A stretch of DNA of 64,000 nucleotides from Acidobacteriota bacterium (GTDB taxonomy: Bacteria; Acidobacteriota; Terriglobia; Bryobacterales; Bryobacteraceae). Where the stretch lies: assembly GCA_029776225.1 (NCBI GenBank), contig JAKOTR010000035.1, positions 124,001 through 188,000 of the forward strand, written 5' to 3'. Shown one piece after another: positions 16,101 through 25,037 of this stretch. The notes beneath the pieces are model-generated. The model did not search any database and was not told where the DNA came from. It was given only the letters and a program-made list of their open reading frames with translations. The position numbers and the translations under genes are program-made. Within the stretch, counting starts at the first letter, position 1. Each line of letters begins with the position of its first letter.

Positions 16101-17386
16101 TTCGGGCTGGGGGTTTGTTTCCGGAGCCGCTGGAGTAACAGCGCACGCTTTTCGGGCGAAAGTCCGGCCAGGATTTCGCGTGCGGTCTTGCGCCGGTCTT
16201 CCTCCGGCTCCTTGGAGGCCGGCACGAGCGTCTTCAAAAACTCCTCCATCCGCTCAGGGCGTATCCCGCAGACGAACCGGAGAGCGGCTTCCCGCGAAGC
16301 CGCCGCCTCGCGCTCGTATGCGGCCCGGTCGCTGAGCAGCGTTTGGAGCGCTTCGGCCCAGGGCGTAATGTCCTGCTCGGCCAGAACCGGCTTCGGCAGC
16401 CCGCGCTCGTCAAAAACCGGTTCGAGCCGCTCGATGGGGCGCACCGGGATCACAAAACCCGTTCCCGCCTTGGCTTCCTGCAACCCGCCGAAATCGCTCG
16501 CCACCACGGGCACGCCGCGGAGCATGGCCTCCATGACGATCAGCCCGAAACCCTCGTACCACAGCGAGGGCATCAGCAGCACGCGGGTGCGCGCCAGCAC
16601 CTCCTCGATGTCGCGGCAATTCGGCAGGATAACGACGTTGGGAAGCGCTTCGAGCGCCTGCCGGTCGGCGGTGGTCGTCCCCCAACCAGGCAGCGCGGCG
16701 AACCGAACTTGCGGGAACCTTTCGGCCAGCGCCAGGAAAATCGTAATCCCCTTCATCTGGCAGGGGTTGATCAGGGTGACGAATTCGTTATCGAACGACC
16801 CGCACTGCCGGAACGGACCGGTCCCGTATATCGGCGGATGGATGATTTCGGCGCGGCAGCCGGCGTGCTTTTCGACATAAGCCTGCATGTGCCGCCCGAG
16901 CACGACCACACCCGCTGCCCGGGCCACCATTTCCGCTCCTTGCGGCTCGGGGTTCCAGCTTGCCGGTCCGAAAGGAAAAAACTGCGGCGTATGAGCGAGA
17001 TAGACCACCCTGCCCGGCAGCAACTGGTGCGCCGCCCGCAGCAAAACGTGGCCCACGTCCTCTGAAGAAACCAGCAGCCAGTCGGGCTCGAACTCTTCAA
17101 CCTGCCTGCGCAGCAATTGCAACTGCCGCGCCGGTTCGGCTGCCGCGTAGATCTCCAGGCGCTCGCCGCGCCGCGAGAACTCCACGCCCCCGCCCAGGTC
17201 TACCGGCTGCTCGATCCCTTCGCCGCGCAACTGCTCCAGCCTGCCTGCCGAGTCCCCCAGCGTGGCGCATACCACCCGGCAACTGTGCCCCGCCGCCGCC
17301 AGATGATCCAGCCAGACCAGGTTGCTGCGGGTCGCGCCTCCCCGTGGAGGCACGTAGGAGGCGTTCGCTGTCAGCAGAATGCGCAT
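16097..17386 (-). CDS. GT4-family glycosyltransferase with C-terminal docking-like tail
   Basis: 429 residues, GT-B fold. The acceptor domain begins MRILLTANASYVPPRGGATR. The donor domain shows LINPCQMKGITIFLALAERF, LMPSLWYEGFGLIVMEAM (Glu278 and Glu286, the E-x7-E nucleotide-sugar signature) and GVPVVASDFGG. It is clearly paralogous to the N-terminal half of the next gene. The last ~25 residues read EILAGLSPEKRALLLQRLRK, a sequence type I know from linkers and termini of NRPS/PKS proteins rather than from glycosyltransferases. The donor and acceptor sugars are unknown. It lies four bases after the FkbH-like gene. Confidence 0.87.
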   Translation of the reverse strand: MRILLTANASYVPPRGGATRSNLVWLDHLAAAGHSCRVVCATLGDSAGRLEQLRGEGIEQPVDLGGGVEFSRRGERLEIYAAAEPARQLQLLRRQVEEFEPDWLLVSSEDVGHVLLRAAHQLLPGRVVYLAHTPQFFPFGPASWNPEPQGAEMVARAAGVVVLGRHMQAYVEKHAGCRAEIIHPPIYGTGPFRQCGSFDNEFVTLINPCQMKGITIFLALAERFPQVRFAALPGWGTTTADRQALEALPNVVILPNCRDIEEVLARTRVLLMPSLWYEGFGLIVMEAMLRGVPVVASDFGGLQEAKAGTGFVIPVRPIERLEPVFDERGLPKPVLAEQDITPWAEALQTLLSDRAAYEREAAASREAALRFVCGIRPERMEEFLKTLVPASKEPEEDRRKTAREILAGLSPEKRALLLQRLRKQTPSPK

Positions 17387-17390
17387 GTCC

Positions 17391-19562
17391 TTACTGCTGT
17401 TCCTTTTCCAGAAGCGCCCGGACCTCCTCGTCCGAAAGCCCTTCGAGTTCTTCGAGGATCTTTTCGTAATCGGCGCCCGCGTGCTCGATCTGCTCGACGT
17501 CGATGGCCTTGGCCAGCTCCGCCACCGTGAACGGGCCGCCGTAAACCACTTCCAGCGACAGGTCTACGTGGAACGTCTGGCGCACGCGGGAGAGCAACTG
17601 GACCGCAAGCAGCGAGTGCCCGCCGAGGTCGAAAAAGTTGTCGTGAATGCCGACTGAAGGCAGCCCCAACAGCTCGGCCCACATCTCCGCGAGCTGCTTT
17701 TCGAGGTCCGTACGCGGGGCATCGCCGCCGGGCGCCGGCGCCATTTTGTTCCGGTTCCTGGCCGATGCCCGCTCGAGAACCTGCTCGGCCGTGGCGAGTT
17801 CGTTGGCGATCCGGTTGTAGTCAACCGCTCTGCGCGTGCTGCTGGAGGCATCGGCGCGGCGCACCGGGGCGGCCGCAGGCTTGGGACCGTTCGGCACGTA
17901 CTTCAGAGCCGCCAGATAATCCGCCGGGAACCGGAAAACGATTGTGTCGCCATCGGGCTCGGCGAATTTGGACCCGACACTCTCGAGCAGCTTCAGCGCC
18001 GGGCTATTGCGCGGCATACGGACAAAACGCGCGTCGACCCGGGACAAGCCTCGCTCCAGGGCCGTCTGACCCAAGCGCGCCAGCATGCGATGCTCGACGC
18101 CCCGCCCGAGCGCGCGGCAGCTCAACAGGAAGGTGTCCAGCGCCAGAGCGTCTTCGCGTGCTTCGAAAATCATGACCCCGACCAGCCCGTAGCTGCCGAA
18201 GCGGTCGCGCACATCCACCGTCAGGCATTCCGCCTTCCCGTCCCGCAGCAAAGCCTGGATTTCGTTCTCGGACCGCCGGATGCAGCTGAAATTCATCTGA
18301 TTGGTCCGCTGAGTCAATTGCGAAACCCTCGGCAACTGCTCCGGGCGCATCGGCGCGATCTCGATCTGCAGGTTCAGCGCCGCCAGGAACTCCTCCAGGC
18401 TTGCGCTCTTCTTCTCCAGCCGCCCGCGCTCGATTTCCTGGAGGTAGAGAGCCGCTCGTTCGCGGTCCTCCGCGGTCGCGCGGAGGCGGTCGAACGCCCA
18501 GACGTGGCGCAGGAAGGCGGGAATCCTATCCCGCTCTGTGGGCAGTTGGAGGCAAAGTACTTCCGGGCAGTTCGCCTGAACTTCGGCGCATTCAGTGGGG
18601 TTATCGTCGACGAAGATGAAGCTGTCGAGGCCGAGCCGGAGCTCCTCGGCTATCGATACTATATTTGTAGATTTTGGCTGCCAGTCGATTCGCCGCGTTA
18701 TAAAGTGCTCAAGCCGCAGGGGAAACTCCGGATGGACGCGGAAGGTTTCTACTACATCTTCGTCATTGTTCTTGCTGCACAGGGCTAGCAGCATGCCCGC
18801 CTGGTGCTGGGCCAGCATGAATTCCTGCAAGGCGCGCCGCGGCTCGTCGAGCACCACTCCCTGCGGGCCGTCCTCGCCGCAGACGCCCGCCCAGAGCGTC
18901 TCGTCGCAATCCAGCACCACGACCTTGTACGGCGTCATCCGCAGCGCCTGGATCTTTCTGGCCACCAGAGTTCCGAGCGCGGCGAAAAAGGCCGGTTTGT
19001 AAGGGATATGCCCGAGCATATCGCCGTCCGGGTCGTGGTAGTCCGGCACCGGGTAGAGCTGGTTGAGTTCCGCCGGAGTGGCTGTGTACACGCCGCTCAC
19101 GCCCGCCAGCGACGACTCGATCCGCGCTTCCAGGCGTTCCACCAGCGCTGCGCGCTCCGGATCGCTCAGGAACTTGGGCGAAGAGGGACAGAGCACAACC
19201 AGCAGCGGAGACCGGAAGCGGCCCGCCGCCGTGCGCACCGACGAGATCAGATGGTCGACGTTCTCCTCCAGATCGTGCGCCCCGGCATCCCCGAACCGCG
19301 ACCAGTCCTCAAAGCGCACCAGCACCACGTTGAAACCGTCCCGGTTGCGCGCCAGCAGGCTCTCGGGGTCCAGCAATTGCTGGAACACCTGGTTGTACGG
19401 AGCGAACCTGACCTGAAGGTCCCAGCCAAGCTCCTTGATCCAGAACGCCAGGTACGTTTCAATCGGTTCCGCCGTGAACGTTGCGCTCACGGCGACTCTG
19501 GGTGCTGCCAGCGCCGGCGCCGGCGGCAATGCTGCCGATGAATCCGGTGAAGAACGAGCCAT
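17391..19562 (-). CDS. FkbH-like HAD/acyltransferase fused to a carrier protein
   Basis: 723 residues. Residues ~20-205 are an N-terminal SGNH-like extension. Residues 213-345 are the HAD domain, with VVLDCDETLWAGVCGEDG (Asp218, Asp220), CSKNN at 262-266 and FVDDNPTECAEV (Asp319, Asp320). Residues ~395-550 are a GNAT-like domain (SQLTQRTNQMNFS, DRFGSYGLVGV, MPRNSPA). Residues ~615-690 are a carrier protein with FDLGGHSLLAVQLL and the phosphopantetheine serine at 650. The end, ILEELEGLSDEEVRALLEKE, resembles PKS/NRPS C-terminal docking helices. Characterised FkbH-type enzymes load glycerate from 1,3-bisphosphoglycerate onto a carrier protein. The fused carrier makes this a self-contained starter module. 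It heads the operon. Confidence 0.9.
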   Translation of the reverse strand: MARSSPDSSAALPPAPALAAPRVAVSATFTAEPIETYLAFWIKELGWDLQVRFAPYNQVFQQLLDPESLLARNRDGFNVVLVRFEDWSRFGDAGAHDLEENVDHLISSVRTAAGRFRSPLLVVLCPSSPKFLSDPERAALVERLEARIESSLAGVSGVYTATPAELNQLYPVPDYHDPDGDMLGHIPYKPAFFAALGTLVARKIQALRMTPYKVVVLDCDETLWAGVCGEDGPQGVVLDEPRRALQEFMLAQHQAGMLLALCSKNNDEDVVETFRVHPEFPLRLEHFITRRIDWQPKSTNIVSIAEELRLGLDSFIFVDDNPTECAEVQANCPEVLCLQLPTERDRIPAFLRHVWAFDRLRATAEDRERAALYLQEIERGRLEKKSASLEEFLAALNLQIEIAPMRPEQLPRVSQLTQRTNQMNFSCIRRSENEIQALLRDGKAECLTVDVRDRFGSYGLVGVMIFEAREDALALDTFLLSCRALGRGVEHRMLARLGQTALERGLSRVDARFVRMPRNSPALKLLESVGSKFAEPDGDTIVFRFPADYLAALKYVPNGPKPAAAPVRRADASSSTRRAVDYNRIANELATAEQVLERASARNRNKMAPAPGGDAPRTDLEKQLAEMWAELLGLPSVGIHDNFFDLGGHSLLAVQLLSRVRQTFHVDLSLEVVYGGPFTVAELAKAIDVEQIEHAGADYEKILEELEGLSDEEVRALLEKEQQ

Positions 19563-19585
19563 TAGAGGAAAATTCCCGAAACTTT

Positions 19586-19615
19586 ATTATGATTCCCCCC
19601 CCGGTGTACTCACAA
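19586..19615 (-). promoter_or_regulatory. candidate sigma-70 promoter of the FkbH operon
   Basis: On the reverse strand TTGTGA (19615-19610) and CATAAT (19591-19586) are separated by 18 bases, placing a start about 17 bases before the FkbH ATG at 19562. An eight-base G run lies in the spacer. No other promoter-like gap exists down to 9686, so all nine genes may depend on it. The assignment is by consensus only. Confidence 0.4.
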
Positions 19616-19720
19616 CTCGGGCAGGAGCGAAGTGGCCCGCCGTCAGTCGAGTTTGAGGGGCAGGCTGCCGCGCCGTCTGGTTTGGACGGCGCTATCTTCC
19701 CAATCGTATCCTGAAAAAGA

Positions 19721-20992
19721 GTGTCTGAATTTCTCAACCTGCTCCGGCGCAATGCCAACTACCGCAACGTCTGGCTGGGGCAGGTGGTCAGCGAAATCGG
19801 CGATTACTTCAACAACATCGCTGTCCTCAGCCTGGTGCTCGAGAACACGGGATCGGGCCTTTCCGTCGCCATCGTGATGCTGGCCCGCGCGATTCCGGCG
19901 GTTCTGGCCGGACCGGTGGCGGGGGTCGTACTGGACCGCTACGACCGGAAAAAGATCATGATCGCGAGCGACTTAGTGCGCGCCGCGGTCGGGTTCGCTT
20001 TCATTTTCGGGATCCCGCACGGGCGCCTGGGGCTTGTTCTGCTGCTCAGCGCGGCGCTGATGTTCGCCTCGCCGTTTTTCACCAGCGGGCGCACCTCAAT
20101 TCTGCCCGCCATCGCCGGTCCCAAGGAACTTCATACGGCCAATTCCCTGACCCAGACCACCCAGTGGGCCACCCTCACCTTGGGGACGCTGATGGCCGGC
20201 TTCAGCGCCGCCAAGTTCGGCTATGCCTGGGCCTTTGTGATCAACGGCGTCTCGTTCTTGCTCTCCGCGCTTGCCATCTGGCGGTTGCGTCCCGCTCCCG
20301 GCGCGTCCTTCCGTCCGCAGCGCAACGGCGGCGGGGGCATTCACCCCTGGGCGGAATACGCGGAAGGGCTGAAATATATCGGCGCGACGCCGCTCACGCT
20401 CGGCATCGCCCTGCTTTCCGTTGGTTGGGCGATCGGCGGCGGCGCGGCGCAGATCCTGTTTGCGCTCTTCGGCGAGCAGGTGTTCCACCGGGGCGCGGCG
20501 GGCATCGGCACGATATGGAGTTTCGCCGGAGTCGGCCTGCTCATAGGCGGGGCTGTCGGCCACGTTCTCGGCAAGCGGGTGGATTTCAAGGGCTACAAGC
20601 TCTCGATCTCCGTCTCTTACCTCCTGCACGGCGGCACGTATGTCGTCTTCAGCGTCATGGAGAACTATTGGGCGGCCCTGTTTTTCGTGATGCTTTCCCG
20701 CGTCGGCATGGCGGTCACGTCGGTGCTCAATTATTTGCAACTGCTGCGGCACACCCCGGACGAGTTCCGCGGCCGCGTGTTCGCCACCATGGAGACGGCG
20801 CGCTGGCCGGTAATGGTCCTCTCGATGGCGGCGGCGGGGGTGGCTTCCGAATACTGGAGCCCGCGCGCGATCGGCGTCGTGGCGGGCGTCTGCGGGACGC
20901 TCACCGCCCTGGCCTGGGCGTGGGCGGACTGGCGGGGCAAGCTGCCCGAACCCGAGGCCAAGCCCTGTGCGGAAACGCCCCAGGTGAACTGA
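19721..20992 (+). CDS. MFS exporter (MFS_3/enterobactin-exporter-like)
   Basis: 423 residues with about 12 hydrophobic segments. Family signs are LLRRNANYRNVWLGQVVSE at the N-terminus, the loop 2-3 motif GPVAGVVLDRYDRKKIM and TPDEFRGRVFATMETARW in the C-terminal half, as in EntS-like and related MFS_3 exporters. A GTG start at 19721 is used. The gene is divergent from the FkbH operon with 158 bases between them, so export of that pathway's product, or self-resistance, is a reasonable guess. The next gene, cysS, follows 40 bases downstream. Confidence 0.85.
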   Translation: MSEFLNLLRRNANYRNVWLGQVVSEIGDYFNNIAVLSLVLENTGSGLSVAIVMLARAIPAVLAGPVAGVVLDRYDRKKIMIASDLVRAAVGFAFIFGIPHGRLGLVLLLSAALMFASPFFTSGRTSILPAIAGPKELHTANSLTQTTQWATLTLGTLMAGFSAAKFGYAWAFVINGVSFLLSALAIWRLRPAPGASFRPQRNGGGGIHPWAEYAEGLKYIGATPLTLGIALLSVGWAIGGGAAQILFALFGEQVFHRGAAGIGTIWSFAGVGLLIGGAVGHVLGKRVDFKGYKLSISVSYLLHGGTYVVFSVMENYWAALFFVMLSRVGMAVTSVLNYLQLLRHTPDEFRGRVFATMETARWPVMVLSMAAAGVASEYWSPRAIGVVAGVCGTLTALAWAWADWRGKLPEPEAKPCAETPQVN

Positions 20993-21032
20993 GCCCGCGA
21001 AGCCCCTTTGCTAGGATAGTAGCTCACCCTTT

Positions 21033-22433
21033 ATGGCCCTGCGCTTCTATAACACCCTGACGCAACGGATCGAGGATTTCACCCCTCAGCAAGGCAACGT
21101 GGTCCGCATGTACACCTGCGGCCCCACGGTCTGGAACTACGCCCACATAGGAAACCTGCGCACCTTCACGTTTGTGGATATTCTGCGCCGCTGGCTGCGC
21201 TGCCGCGGTTATCAGCTCGACCACGTCATGAACATCACCGACGTGGACGATCGCATCATTCAGCAGGCCATGGCGGCCGGCAAGTCGCTCTCCGAATACA
21301 CGGACGTGTATACCCGGGCGTTTCTCGAAGACGCCGAAACGCTGCGCCTGGAGCGCCCCGAGCACCTCGTGAAAGCCACGGAACACATCCAGGACATGGC
21401 CGAGGCCATTAAGCGGCTTTCCGAGAAAGGCTACACCTACGAGAGCGACGGGTCGATTTATTTCCGCATCGCGAACTTCCCGGAGTACGGCAAGCTTTCG
21501 CACACGGACTTCAGCGGCATCCGTGCCGGCGCGCGGGTCGATACAGACCGCTACGACAAGGAGAATGCGCGCGACTTCGCCCTCTGGAAAGCGCCGAAGG
21601 AAGGCGAGCCGAGCTGGCAGACCGTAATCGGTCCCGGGCGGCCCGGCTGGCACATCGAGTGCTCCGTGATGGCGATGAAGTACCTCGGCGAGACGCTGGA
21701 CATACACGGCGGCGGCATCGATCTGACCTTCCCGCACCACGAAAACGAAATCGCGCAATCGGAAGCGCTGACCGGAAAGCCGTTCGCCCGCTACTGGCTG
21801 CACTCCGAGCATCTCATCGTCGAGGGCCAGACGATGTCGAAGTCGCTGGGCAACTTTTTCACCCTGCGCGATCTTCTCGAACGGGGCCATGCACCGGAAG
21901 CCGTCCGCTATCTCCTGGCTTCCGTGCCGTATCGCAAAAAGCTCAATTTCACGATGGACAGCCTGCGCTCGGCCGAAACCGCCATCGAGCGCCTGCGCAA
22001 CTTCAAATTGCGCCTGGATACGGGCAGCTTCCCCGAAGGCACAAGTGAGGCCCTGCTCGAGCGAACCCGCCAGGCGAACGCCAGCTTCGAAGAGGCGCTC
22101 GACGACGACCTGAACACGGCCGAAGCCCTGGCGGCCGCCTTCGAATTCGTCCGCGACGCGAACTCAGCCATGGACGCGGGCCAGTTCCTTGCGGGCAACA
22201 CGGCGCCTGCGCTGGATTTCCTGGCGCGCTTCGACTCGGTCTTTGACGTTCTGCGCCCCAGCCGCAAAGATACCGGACTCTCCGACAGCGAGATCGAGAA
22301 GCTGATCGCGGAACGCGACCGCGCCCGGAAGGCCAGGCAGTTCGCGCGGTCGGACGAAATCCGCAGTTACCTGCTCGAACGCGGCGTGATACTCGAAGAT
22401 ACCAAGGAAGGCACCCGCTGGAGGAGAAAGTAG
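21033..22433 (+). CDS. cysS: cysteinyl-tRNA synthetase
   Basis: 466 residues, full-length class I synthetase that charges tRNA-Cys. HIGH appears as YAHIGNLRTF and KMSKS as GQTMSKSLGNF. The zinc site that selects cysteine is visible as Cys in MYTCGPTVWNY, Cys in GWHIECSVMAM, and His/Glu in FPHHENEIAQSE. The DALR-type anticodon-binding helices follow, with a short C-terminal EGTRWRRK. It starts 40 bases after the MFS gene on the same strand and may share its transcript. Confidence 0.97.
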   Translation: MALRFYNTLTQRIEDFTPQQGNVVRMYTCGPTVWNYAHIGNLRTFTFVDILRRWLRCRGYQLDHVMNITDVDDRIIQQAMAAGKSLSEYTDVYTRAFLEDAETLRLERPEHLVKATEHIQDMAEAIKRLSEKGYTYESDGSIYFRIANFPEYGKLSHTDFSGIRAGARVDTDRYDKENARDFALWKAPKEGEPSWQTVIGPGRPGWHIECSVMAMKYLGETLDIHGGGIDLTFPHHENEIAQSEALTGKPFARYWLHSEHLIVEGQTMSKSLGNFFTLRDLLERGHAPEAVRYLLASVPYRKKLNFTMDSLRSAETAIERLRNFKLRLDTGSFPEGTSEALLERTRQANASFEEALDDDLNTAEALAAAFEFVRDANSAMDAGQFLAGNTAPALDFLARFDSVFDVLRPSRKDTGLSDSEIEKLIAERDRARKARQFARSDEIRSYLLERGVILEDTKEGTRWRRK

Positions 22434-22607
22434 GCGTAACTGCCGGGCGCTGCTCGGCCCCGCTGGCGGCCGCGCCGCAACCCGGCGAATCCGGTCCAAA
22501 GTTAGTGAAACCCGAGGCTCAAGCCTGCTAGTCTAAGTACGTTCGGGGAGTGTTGTCCCAATCTCCCGAGCCGGGTCCGTCGTGCCCGTAGATCATGAGG
22601 AGCCGAA

Positions 22608-24728
22608 GTGGTAATGTCCGTGAGTCGACTTCTTGCCTGCCTGGCCTCGTGCGTCTTCCTGGCTGGTTCGATTCAGGGGGCGCCCGCAGCTGTCAGTCCC
22701 GAGGCCGCACGTAAGCTGTTGGAAGATCTGCCGCTTTTCTTTGAGCCAAACCAGGGCCAGTGGAATCCGAAGGTGAAGTTTTCGGCCCGCGCCGGCGGTT
22801 ACCAATTGTTTCTCACTGCCCGCGAGGCCCTGTTCGCATATCACGGGCCGGAGGATGGGTCGCCCCGGCTGGCCGGTTTTTCGCTGTTGAATGCGAACCC
22901 CTCTCCGGCGGCTGCCGGTGTGGATCAGCTTCCCTCCCGCAGCGACTATTTCCGGGGAAGGTCGAAATCGGAGTGGCGCACCGGAGTGGCGCACTACGCG
23001 CGGGTTCACTATCGCGAGGTCTACCCGGGTATCGACCTTGTCTACTACGGCAAGCAGAAGCGGCTGGAGTACGATTTCATCCTGCAGCCCGGCGCGGATC
23101 CCGACCTGATCCGGCTGAAGTTCAGCGGCGGCCGTCTCGAACTCACCCCGGAAGGCGATCTCGTGCTCACGGACGGCGGCGCCCGGCTGGTGCAGCACCG
23201 GCCTTATGTCTATCAGGACGACCCGGATTCCTCTTCCCGGCGCCAGGTCTCCGGGAAATACCGGCTGCTCGGCCGCAACGTAGTCGGATTTGAGCTGGGC
23301 GAATATGACCGCTCGCGCCCGCTCATCATCGACCCGGCAGTTGTCTTCGCATCGTTTGTGGGCGGCGCTGGAAGCGACGGCGTCACGGCGGTCAAGCTCA
23401 ACTCGGAAGGGATCCTTTACGTTCTCGGCTACACCAACAGCGCAGACCTCACGTCGACTGGAAACCCCTATCAGGCCGAACTCGCCGGAGACCAGGACGT
23501 GTTTCTCGCCAGGATCAACCCGGCCGCTGCGGGTTCCGGCGCCCTGATCTCGCTTACCTTCTTCGGGGGCAGCGGCAAAGACACACCGGCGGGGTTGGCC
23601 CTGATTTCGGACAAAATCGTCTGCTTTACGGGCAGCACCAACTCCACGAATCTCCCGCTGGCGATTGCTTACCAAAGAGACCTCGCGGGTGAGACGGACG
23701 CTTTTGTCGCCAAGTTCGATTACGCGTTGGAGGGCGGCGATACTCTCTTCTACTCGACCTATCTCGGCGGCTCCGGAGCCGACACTGCCGCCGGTATCGA
23801 TGTCGATGCCGAAGGGAAGGTTTACATAATCGGCACGACCTTTTCCGAGAATTTCCCGGTGAGCGAGTCCGCCCTTCAGACGGTCAGGTGGGGGCCGCAG
23901 GATGCCTTCATCGCGAAGTTCGACACGCTCGATGAAACTAACTCGCTTCTGCACAGCACGTATCTGGGTGGTGAGTCTATTGATTTCGGCCGGGCGATCG
24001 CCGTCTCTCCCGACGGGATGGTGTACTTTGCGGCCGTAACCACGTCCACCATGTTTGCCGGCTACGGCTACGAGGAAGGCAAGTTCGGCGGGGTCGACGG
24101 GGTTGTGGGAAAGCTGGACCTGACGCAACCCGGTGAGCTCGCGCTAGCTTACATGACCTATCTGGGCGGCACCGGCTACGACGAGCCGCTCGCGATTGCG
24201 TTTGACCCCTCGGGCAAACTCCTGGTGACCGGCTACACGCTGTCGACGGACCTCCCCACAACCGACGATGCCTACCAGCGGGAGCTGAGGGGCAACGCGG
24301 ATGTGTTCCTTGCGAGGCTGGATTTCTCGCTGCCGCCGGAGCACGCCATTTCCTACATGACCTATTTCGGTGGCGGCGGCGGAGAGGTAGCCTATGGGCT
24401 AGCCACGGATGCCGAAGGCAACGTCTACCTCACTGGTTACACGCTTTCTATGGATTTCCCGGTGACCGGCGATGCCTGGCAGCGGGACTGGGGATGGGGC
24501 GTGGATATTTTCGTTTCCAAGTTCGGCCCCGATGGCGCGCTTCTGTACTCCACCTACTTGGGGCACGCCGGGACTCACGTCGGATATTCCATCGCTGCCG
24601 GACCGGACGGGAGCATCTATGTTGGAGGCGCGGCCGGGCGCAAGGGCATCTCCCCGACATCCAACGCGTTCCAGACCGAATACGGCGGCGGCTACTCCGA
24701 TGGATTCGTAGTGGTGTTCGCGCCGTAG
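22608..24728 (+). CDS. secreted SBBP-repeat protein with DUF7948 N-terminal domain
   Basis: 706 residues. A signal peptide (LLACLASCVFLAGSIQGAPA) precedes an N-terminal domain seen in this family (LPLFFEPNQGQWNPKVKF, YREVYPGIDLVYYG, LEYDFILQPGADP). The rest is a series of beta-propeller SBBP units of 50-60 residues with the pattern YSTYLGGSG.D.A..I..D..G..Y..G.T.S..FP (for example DTAAGIDVDAEGKVYIIGTT). The repeat was named from Solibacter and other Acidobacteria, where many copies occur. Function is unknown; extracellular binding is likely. The start may be the GTG at 22608 or the ATG at 22614; a GAGGAG lies a few bases upstream. No C-terminal sorting domain is seen. Confidence 0.88.
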   Translation: MVMSVSRLLACLASCVFLAGSIQGAPAAVSPEAARKLLEDLPLFFEPNQGQWNPKVKFSARAGGYQLFLTAREALFAYHGPEDGSPRLAGFSLLNANPSPAAAGVDQLPSRSDYFRGRSKSEWRTGVAHYARVHYREVYPGIDLVYYGKQKRLEYDFILQPGADPDLIRLKFSGGRLELTPEGDLVLTDGGARLVQHRPYVYQDDPDSSSRRQVSGKYRLLGRNVVGFELGEYDRSRPLIIDPAVVFASFVGGAGSDGVTAVKLNSEGILYVLGYTNSADLTSTGNPYQAELAGDQDVFLARINPAAAGSGALISLTFFGGSGKDTPAGLALISDKIVCFTGSTNSTNLPLAIAYQRDLAGETDAFVAKFDYALEGGDTLFYSTYLGGSGADTAAGIDVDAEGKVYIIGTTFSENFPVSESALQTVRWGPQDAFIAKFDTLDETNSLLHSTYLGGESIDFGRAIAVSPDGMVYFAAVTTSTMFAGYGYEEGKFGGVDGVVGKLDLTQPGELALAYMTYLGGTGYDEPLAIAFDPSGKLLVTGYTLSTDLPTTDDAYQRELRGNADVFLARLDFSLPPEHAISYMTYFGGGGGEVAYGLATDAEGNVYLTGYTLSMDFPVTGDAWQRDWGWGVDIFVSKFGPDGALLYSTYLGHAGTHVGYSIAAGPDGSIYVGGAAGRKGISPTSNAFQTEYGGGYSDGFVVVFAP

Positions 24729-24739
24729 TCTGCGATCCT

Positions 24740-24775
24740 TGCAGCCGGGTTTGCCTGGGGGCAAGCCCGGCTGCA
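24740..24775. terminator. perfect 16-bp hairpin between convergent genes
   Basis: TGCAGCCGGGTTTGCC (24740-24755) pairs over its whole length, with one G-U, with GGCAAGCCCGGCTGCA (24760-24775) around a TGGG loop. It lies just after the SBBP gene and downstream of the leftward cysC operon. No clear T tract follows on either strand, so it may act as a bidirectional stem-type stop or protect transcript ends. Confidence 0.55.
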
Positions 24776-24845
24776 TCCCTCAGTCAGGTATCTTTGGCCC
24801 GGCCGCGTTTCTTCAGTCCAAACCTTTCAGCCCGCCCGCATCTCT

Positions 24846-25037
24846 TCATTCGAGGTAACCTAAGCCTTTCAGCTTGCGCGCGATCTCCTCTTCGGACTCC
24901 GCGTCTTCGAGCCGCGCAATCTCCCTCTCGATCACGTGCTCCACGAATTCTTGCGGTGAGCTGTATCCGCCGGCCGCGGCGCACTTCTTCACCTTCGCCC
25001 AGACGCCTGGCTTGAGCGTGACTGTCGGTTTCAGCAT
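24846..25037 (-). CDS. small ribbon-helix-helix-like protein
   Basis: 63 residues from the ATG at 25037, whose start lies inside the end of cysC (7-base overlap). [20 protein letters not shown] followed by [20 protein letters not shown] has the beta-strand/helix/helix layout of ribbon-helix-helix DNA-binding proteins. The end, [14 protein letters not shown], closely resembles the LKSLGYVQ tail of the divergent sulfatase-like protein at 31500-33644. It could regulate the operon or act as a small partner; neither is shown. It is the last gene of the six-gene operon. Confidence 0.65.
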   Translation of the reverse strand: MLKPTVTLKPGVWAKVKKCAAAGGYSSPQEFVEHVIEREIARLEDAESEEEIARKLKGLGYLE

